A DNA stretch of 64,000 bases from Pedobacter polysacchareus (GTDB lineage Bacteria > Bacteroidota > Bacteroidia > Sphingobacteriales > Sphingobacteriaceae): NCBI RefSeq assembly GCF_019802255.1, contig NZ_JAHYSS010000007.1, positions 1-64,000 of the forward strand, given 5' to 3'. Every line of letters begins with the position of its first letter. Position 1 is the stretch's first letter. The position numbers were made by a program, and so were the translations under genes. Below the pieces are notes generated by a model, which made no database searches, had not been told where the DNA came from, and saw only the letters and a program-made list of their open reading frames with translations. Shown here one piece after another: positions 58,966 through 64,000 of this stretch.

Positions 58966-60661
58966 CAGTTACAGAAATCATATCGCTATTCCTGGCTCCT
59001 GAAAAAGGAGCTGTTCTTAAAGAAAAGATCAGTTTATACTTACCGCCTGCTTCAGGACTTTCGATTTCTGCATCAATCGTTACCGATTGTTTTGCAGGAA
59101 TCCTTAGCTTTTCCAAATCAGCCTTCACGAGTTTAAATTCCCCGAAATCTTCCCCATTTTTGTAACCATACTCCAGTACACAAGCCCATTTTTGCCCGGC
59201 ATTTCCTAAATATATTTCCTGATCATAAGGATTTTCAATCTTCAGTTTTAACTCCAATGGCTTGCCTTTTTCAAGTATAGCAGGAATTTCCAGCGGGTGA
59301 ACAGCTACTTTCTGGTACATCCTTACCGAATCAACCCAGTTGCCATAAAGCAGCCCCTTTGCCGTATTCAGTGTATCCTGACCAGGTAAACCTTTACTAT
59401 CTTCAACTACCCAATACACCCGTTTATTTCTTAAACTATCTTCCAATGGCCAGATGTCATATTGATTTTTGCGATAATCACGTGAATCATAACCAAAACC
59501 TTTGGTGGTTTTGTTGTAATAATTGTATTTCGAAGGCTCCTGAAAAGCATTCATAAAGATCACCGGAGCATCTCCTGCCTTTTCATGAATCTGTTTTGCC
59601 CAGCTTTCATTACCAAAATAATAAGCAACACTCCTATTTTTCATTAAGAAAGGAATGGGAATCAACAGCACCATTCTTACCAAGAAAATCAGGACAATGT
59701 TCACGATAGCCAACCTTTCAAACCATTTAGGAACCGTTCTTTTAGATAAATAAAGATAAGCCAGGATAAACAAACAAATCATTCCTGGTAAAGTCCAGTG
59801 TGCCTCTACCCGGCCTTTAAAAGTGCTGAACAGGAAGAAAATGAATACCCCGTAAAAGTTGACTTTAAGCGCCCTCACAAAAACATCAGGAGTTTTCAGC
59901 AAAGTTGCTGAACGGTATAGGAACCAACCCACTAATGGACCTGCCAATGCCAATTGAGCCAGCAGGTATTCTGTGGTAAACTTTGATTTATAGAAAGCTG
60001 CAGAGCGATCAATTACATGGTAATAAAATGAAGGATAATTGTTTTCCACCTGCCACCAGATGTGTGGGAGAAAAGCGAGAATAGCCAGCCCAACAATCAA
60101 CCAGAAAGAAGGGCGTTTCAGCAGTTTCAGATTAGAAAGAATGGTGAAGCCCAATACCAAAATCCCATGGTACTTACTGTACAGCAAGCAAGCAATAACT
60201 ATGGCCAGCAATAAGGCCCATTTCAACTCATCTGATGCTACATATCTTTGATAGATATAGAAAAATAAGATCGTAAAAAAGAACAAAGGTGCATCTGGTG
60301 TGGTGATGAAACCATAGACATGAAAGAGTACGATCGAGCTGAACAATAGGATAAAGAGCTTGATATTCTCCCCATAAGGCTTTACGATCTTCCAGAGCAG
60401 CAGCACCGATAAGGAGCTTGTGATCACCGTAAAAAAGCGCATCCCCAGCGTAGAGGGCAATAAAAGATCGCCGATTTTGATAAACAGTGCCACCATAGGA
60501 GGATGGTCAAAATACCCCCAGTCTAAAAATTTAGCGTACATCCAGTAGTAAGCCTCATCCGAGTGAACCTCCACAAAGCTAGCTTGTATGATGTTCAGCA
60601 ACGTCCATACCCCTAAGAAAATAAATAATATTTGCTCAGTACTCTTTTTTGTTTGTAGCAT
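58958..60661 (-). CDS. GT39-type membrane glycosyltransferase (ArnT/PMT-like)
   Basis: A 567-residue multi-spanning protein. The catalytic loop is the first periplasmic loop: SFVEVHSDEAYYWMYAKFLDWGYFDHPPMVALFIKIGD, with the acidic pair and the Y-W motif of ArnT-like enzymes that use polyprenyl-phosphate sugars. Ten or so hydrophobic segments follow. The last 150 residues are a soluble periplasmic domain with a beta-sandwich look (GKPLELKLKIENPYDQEIYLGNAGQKW). It is 13 bases downstream of a GtrA-like gene, suggesting they decorate an envelope glycan together. Confidence 0.88.
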   Translation of the reverse strand: MLQTKKSTEQILFIFLGVWTLLNIIQASFVEVHSDEAYYWMYAKFLDWGYFDHPPMVALFIKIGDLLLPSTLGMRFFTVITSSLSVLLLWKIVKPYGENIKLFILLFSSIVLFHVYGFITTPDAPLFFFTILFFYIYQRYVASDELKWALLLAIVIACLLYSKYHGILVLGFTILSNLKLLKRPSFWLIVGLAILAFLPHIWWQVENNYPSFYYHVIDRSAAFYKSKFTTEYLLAQLALAGPLVGWFLYRSATLLKTPDVFVRALKVNFYGVFIFFLFSTFKGRVEAHWTLPGMICLFILAYLYLSKRTVPKWFERLAIVNIVLIFLVRMVLLIPIPFLMKNRSVAYYFGNESWAKQIHEKAGDAPVIFMNAFQEPSKYNYYNKTTKGFGYDSRDYRKNQYDIWPLEDSLRNKRVYWVVEDSKGLPGQDTLNTAKGLLYGNWVDSVRMYQKVAVHPLEIPAILEKGKPLELKLKIENPYDQEIYLGNAGQKWACVLEYGYKNGEDFGEFKLVKADLEKLRIPAKQSVTIDAEIESPEAGGKYKLIFSLRTAPFSGARNSDMISVTVK

Positions 60662-60674
60662 TTACAGGTTGATT

Positions 60675-61085
60675 TTAACTGGAGAAAGTATATAGGTAAT
60701 TGGCAAAGAAGTTCCATAAGGAGATGACCACTATGGCGCAGCCTTTGGCCACATAAAAGTTCCATTTCAATTTATCATGAAGCAGATAAATCAGGAGGTT
60801 GCTGAGGAATAGGCCCACCAGGGCGATCATAAAAAACTTACCGAATTGCGTGAAGCTGGCTCCGGCATGGTCTTCAAAAGTCCAGTTGCGGTTGAGGGTG
60901 TAATTGGAAGCCGTAGCCACCATAAAGCCCAATGAACTGGACACGTATTTATGGATCTTAAGTTTTTCCTTGCAGAGGTAGGTAATGCCAAAATCTATGG
61001 CCAAACCAGAAAACCCCACCACACCGAATCTGATAAACTTATACAGTAAAATAGGACTAAATTCAATTACGGCAAGCTTGATCAT
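60675..61085 (-). CDS. GtrA-family membrane protein
   Basis: A 136-residue protein from the ATG at 61085; a TTG at 61112 would add nine residues. Four membrane segments and the family start FIRFGVVGFSGLAIDFGITYLCKEKLKIHKYVSSSLGFMVATASNYTLNRNWTFED are clear. GtrA proteins are thought to help move polyprenyl-linked sugars across the membrane. It precedes the GT39-type glycosyltransferase on the same strand, which fits. Confidence 0.88.
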   Translation of the reverse strand: MIKLAVIEFSPILLYKFIRFGVVGFSGLAIDFGITYLCKEKLKIHKYVSSSLGFMVATASNYTLNRNWTFEDHAGASFTQFGKFFMIALVGLFLSNLLIYLLHDKLKWNFYVAKGCAIVVISLWNFFANYLYTFSS

Positions 61086-61193
61086 AGAAATAGAAATCGG
61101 TACGTTTCGCAAAAGTACATATTAATTTCATTTTCGGAGGATTTCACACCCCTTAAAGCTTCCGGGATTCTTAGGGAAGAGACCTGAGTTCAT

Positions 61194-61284
61194 ATAGGGT
61201 CTGGATGGGGTTGCCGTAGGGTTGGGGTAGTAAACACTATGGCAACCCTACGGCAACCCTATCCGACCCCCTTCCGGACCCTAT
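61194..61284. repeat. Large intergenic palindrome (91 bases)
   Basis: ATAGGGTC (61194-61201) pairs with GACCCTAT (61277-61284); ATGGGGTTGCCGTAGGGTTG (61205-61224) pairs with CAACCCTACGGCAACCCTAT (61243-61262) with one mismatch. The apical loop has 18 bases. GGGTTGC/GTAGGGTTG units inside each arm are themselves repetitive. The 356-base gap 61113-61468 holds no gene. It resembles a dispersed palindromic element, possibly also ending the GH130 transcript. Confidence 0.7.
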
Positions 61285-61468
61285 ACCAAGGCCCTTCTCT
61301 ACCCGACCAATACCCGAACATTACCAGTAAACAAATCCCATTTTTCAACGTTATCATATCCTGAAATTATTTATCTACATGGGTAATTTTCGGCTATAAC
61401 CAATGGTTTATTCTTTAACCCTGATTCCTTCCTAAAATCTTTTCATTTTGAAAAACAAGGCGCTGAGC

Positions 61469-62665
61469 TCAAGATATTTTATTTTGATCCGGCTGCTCGT
61501 TTTCTTTATTTTGATCAATTAAATGATGAATGCGCTGCACAGTTGCTGCTGATCTCCAACCATCTGCTGGTGTATGCAGCACATAATCCAGTAGCTGATC
61601 GATGGTACTTGTGGCTACATGAATTCTGGAATCTGAAGCAGCGTAATAAATAAACACCTTACCGTCTTCATCTGCAATCCAGCCGTTGCTGAACACCACA
61701 TTAGACACATCGCCGATGCGCTCTGTTCCTTCTGGTGCAATAAAATATCCAGCAGGTTTATGTGTCACCAGACTCAGGTCATTCAGGTCTGTCATGAACA
61801 TATAAAGTACATACCTCAATCCCGCAGCGGTATTTCTAACACCATGAGCCAGGTGCAGCCAGCCGTATTTTGTTTTTATTGGTGCTGGTCCTTGTCCGTT
61901 TTTAGCTTCATAAACGGTATGATATTCCTTTCTGTCGATCACCAGTTCTTCCGGAATCTCTGCATTTTCTATAGATTCAGAAAGGCCAAAAGCAATTCCT
62001 CCGCCATTACCTGCTTCAATAAATGAATCCTGCGGACGGGTATAAAAAGCATATTTTCCATCAACAAACTCAGGATGCAGCACTACATTTCGCTGCTGCT
62101 GGGAGCTTGTTTTCAGATCCGCCAGGCGTTCCCAGCTCAGTAAATCTTTAGAACGGATAATTCCACATTGTGCCAATGCTGCCGACTGGTCTCCTATCGA
62201 TGCGGAAGGATCTCTCCTTTCCGTACAAAATAATCCATACACCCAACCGTCTTCATGCGCAGTTAGCCGTACATCATACACATTGGTATCCGGCAAATCT
62301 GTTTCGGGAATCACCACCGGGTATTCCCAGAATTTAAACTGGTCAATCCCATTGTCGCTTTCCGCAATGGCGAAGAAAGATTTCCTGTCGCTGGCCTCTA
62401 CTCTGGCCATCAACAGGTACTTATTGTTCCACTTAATCGCACCGGCATTGAAAACGGAGTTGATACCAATCCGTTCCATCAGATAAGGGTTATTTTCTTT
62501 GCTCAAATTATAACGCCAGTAAAGGGGCGTATGTGCAGCAGTTAATACTGGATTTTCATAACGGTTGAAAATACCATTTCCTAAGTTTTCAGATTTGTTT
62601 TTGCGCGTAATTAAAGACTGATGGGCGCGGCTGAGCTCCTCCAGTCTTTTGTCGTAATCCATCAT
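61469..62665 (-). CDS. GH130-family glycoside phosphorylase (mannosylglucose phosphorylase-like)
   Basis: A 398-residue enzyme with the five-bladed beta-propeller motifs of GH130: FNRYENPVLTAAHTPLYWRYNLSKENNPYLMERIGINSVFNAGAIKWNNKYLLMARVE, TNVYDVRLTAHEDGWVYGLFCTERRD, and GQGPAPIKTKYGWLHLAHGVRNT. The aspartate general acid lies in the TNVYDVRLT segment. Group 1 members split 4-O-beta-mannosyl-glucose with phosphate to mannose 1-phosphate and glucose. In Bacteroides fragilis the gene lies beside a sodium/sugar symporter and a mannobiose 2-epimerase; the symporter is present here 9 bases upstream. There is no signal peptide, so it acts in the cytoplasm. Confidence 0.88.
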   Translation of the reverse strand: MMDYDKRLEELSRAHQSLITRKNKSENLGNGIFNRYENPVLTAAHTPLYWRYNLSKENNPYLMERIGINSVFNAGAIKWNNKYLLMARVEASDRKSFFAIAESDNGIDQFKFWEYPVVIPETDLPDTNVYDVRLTAHEDGWVYGLFCTERRDPSASIGDQSAALAQCGIIRSKDLLSWERLADLKTSSQQQRNVVLHPEFVDGKYAFYTRPQDSFIEAGNGGGIAFGLSESIENAEIPEELVIDRKEYHTVYEAKNGQGPAPIKTKYGWLHLAHGVRNTAAGLRYVLYMFMTDLNDLSLVTHKPAGYFIAPEGTERIGDVSNVVFSNGWIADEDGKVFIYYAASDSRIHVATSTIDQLLDYVLHTPADGWRSAATVQRIHHLIDQNKENEQPDQNKIS

Positions 62666-62674
62666 ATAATTCTA

Positions 62675-64000
62675 TTAATCTTCGAGTTTATTCCACCAGG
62701 TTCTTTTCAGGATGAACACAATCACAGCCAATATGGCAATGGTGATCATCAATGGCATCTTCATCATTAAAATCAGGTACATTGGTAACAGGGTTAAGCA
62801 AAGCTGTGCGATAATGCCCAGCAGCACATTGAACATATCCCTGCCAAAATTCTTGTTCGCCTCAAAGGAAGGGTCATCTTTTAAGACCATTTCATGAACG
62901 GGCTTCCAGAATCCCCATGGCCTTACGGTCTTATAAAAACTTTTTAAAGTATTTTCATCTGTAGGCGGTGCCATATAGGTCCCGATCACAGATCCAACTA
63001 AGGAAAGCAGGAACAGCAATGGGAAATAGTATAGAAATTCTACACCAGAGAAGAACCTGGTAAATACCAGGGCAGCGACAATACCGGTAAACATGCCCCA
63101 GAAAAATCCGTTGGAATTGAACCTCCACCAATGCCATTTTAACACGTTTGCAGCGATATAGCCACCGTATAGAGCGGATACGATCCATTGCAGCACACTA
63201 TTTACATCTCTGGCAAAAAAGCCCAGGGTGATTCCTACAATAACCACTAATACCCCGGATAGGTAATTCATCGAAATGACCTTTTTATTGGAGGCCTCCG
63301 GATTGATATATTTGAGGTATACATCATTTACAATATAGGCTTGTGCGGCATTTAATGTTCCGGAGAAAGTGCCCATAAAAGCGCCTAACAACCCTGTTAG
63401 CACTAATCCGAACAAGCCAACCGGCACAAAACTGTTGATACTTGCCGGCAAAATCCTTTCGTAATCTATCGCGCCATCCAGCCCTTTTAAGTTCATTTGA
63501 TCGTAGTAAAGAATACCCAAAACAGTGAGTCCTACAATCAGGGAATACCTGATGGGCAGCAATACAATAGAGACAAAACCACTCATTTTACTCGCTTCTT
63601 TTGGCGATTTAGTAGATAAAATCTTTTGCATATCGTAATTCGGCGGTGGGCCAGCCAGTGAAGCGAACACGCCTTTGAAAAGCATCATCATAAAGAAAAT
63701 ACTAAATAAGGAATAACCGTCGCTTTCAATTTTTTTATTGACATCGTCGATGATGCCTGTCCAGTTGAGCTCCAAATGTGTTCCGAAGAAAGGGCTATCC
63801 CAGCCTTTTGGCACATTTAAATGCTGTCCATGCAGGTTAATCATGGCGATCACGGCTATAGAAATACAAACTACCGTCATGATGGCGTACTTGATCATGT
63901 CGCCAAACACGATCCCATGCATTCCTCCAAGAATGGAATAAAACATCGCAAAAAGTGTAAATATGATGCCGTAGAAATGAGGTACATAATGTGGGGATAC
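62675..64000 (-). CDS. Sodium/solute symporter (SSS family), 5' end outside window
   Basis: The frame is open from 62675 to the window edge, so the ATG at 63944-63946 is internal and the true start lies beyond 64000. Visible are nine or more hydrophobic segments; AMFYSILGGMHGIVFGDMIKY and GAFMGTFSGTLNAAQAYIVNDVYLKYINPEAS are typical of SSS transporters. In a GH130 operon it would import mannosylated disaccharides with sodium, as the homologue beside the Bacteroides fragilis phosphorylase is believed to do. The C-terminus is hydrophobic (LAVIVFILKRTWWNKLED). Confidence 0.88.
   Translation of the reverse strand, partial: VSPHYVPHFYGIIFTLFAMFYSILGGMHGIVFGDMIKYAIMTVVCISIAVIAMINLHGQHLNVPKGWDSPFFGTHLELNWTGIIDDVNKKIESDGYSLFSIFFMMMLFKGVFASLAGPPPNYDMQKILSTKSPKEASKMSGFVSIVLLPIRYSLIVGLTVLGILYYDQMNLKGLDGAIDYERILPASINSFVPVGLFGLVLTGLLGAFMGTFSGTLNAAQAYIVNDVYLKYINPEASNKKVISMNYLSGVLVVIVGITLGFFARDVNSVLQWIVSALYGGYIAANVLKWHWWRFNSNGFFWGMFTGIVAALVFTRFFSGVEFLYYFPLLFLLSLVGSVIGTYMAPPTDENTLKSFYKTVRPWGFWKPVHEMVLKDDPSFEANKNFGRDMFNVLLGIIAQLCLTLLPMYLILMMKMPLMITIAILAVIVFILKRTWWNKLED

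Noticed and set aside
62675..63946. A complete symporter gene starting at the ATG at 63946
   Set aside because: The frame stays open to the window edge and the upstream residues continue a membrane segment, so the start is outside the window.
1..64000. CRISPR arrays, rRNA genes or intact insertion sequences
   Set aside because: No spaced direct repeats of CRISPR size, no rRNA signature and no transposase gene were found on either strand.

Overview
The window looks like chromosomal DNA of a Bacteroidota bacterium of the family Sphingobacteriaceae, most like Pedobacter. The evidence is two SusC/SusD pairs, a FecI/FecR-type regulator pair, RteC-like proteins, Bacteroidota-style promoters (TTG at -33, TAnnTTTG at -7), a tmRNA with a GENNYALAA-type tag, and a DAHP synthase-chorismate mutase fusion. 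No rRNA operon or CRISPR array was seen.

Positions 1 to about 23.2 kb read as one end of an integrative (probably conjugative) element. From left to right it holds two Toprim/primase-like paralogs (the second has lost its catalytic residues), two small paralogous DNA-binding proteins separated by an array of four hairpins, two RteC-like paralogs, and an orphan alpha-CTD-like protein behind a rod-shaped inverted repeat. Next is a cargo block: a Crp-like regulator, a MauE-like redox membrane protein, a small secreted two-cysteine DUF6520-like protein, a SusD/SusC pair and a TlpA-DUF3738 fusion. Then come a HEPN/nucleotidyltransferase operon headed by three small paralogs and flanked by XRE regulators, a TetR regulator, a secreted protein, a 48-residue membrane protein and a tyrosine recombinase. 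The recombinase lies beside an intact CAT-anticodon tRNA and a tRNA-like remnant, so the element end is placed near 23.0-23.24 kb.

From 23.4 to 37.9 kb is ordinary core genome: HAD phosphatase, Mpo1-like protein, catalase, proline dehydrogenase, S4 protein, the shikimate/phenylalanine genes aroB and pheA-aroG(CM)-aroA-aroC, a fused branched-chain 2-oxoacid dehydrogenase E1, a DUF1573 protein and an aminotransferase. A 20-residue leader peptide rich in Trp/Phe/Tyr, with mutually exclusive hairpins, precedes pheA and looks like a transcription attenuator. The tmRNA gene follows at 37.9 kb. A small island after it holds an uncharacterised basic protein, an RtcB RNA ligase and a decayed prfH.

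From 42.6 to 64 kb lie a polysaccharide deacetylase, a luciferase-like oxidoreductase, and a five-gene minus-strand operon (permease, gamma-glutamylamide synthetase, iron alcohol dehydrogenase, gamma-Glu hydrolase, aldehyde dehydrogenase). That operon fits catabolism of ethanolamine or a similar amino alcohol by gamma-glutamylation. Next is a complete sigma/FecR/SusC/SusD locus, then thioredoxin, a GT39 glycosyltransferase with a GtrA protein, a large palindrome, and a GH130 phosphorylase beside a sodium/solute symporter cut by the window end.
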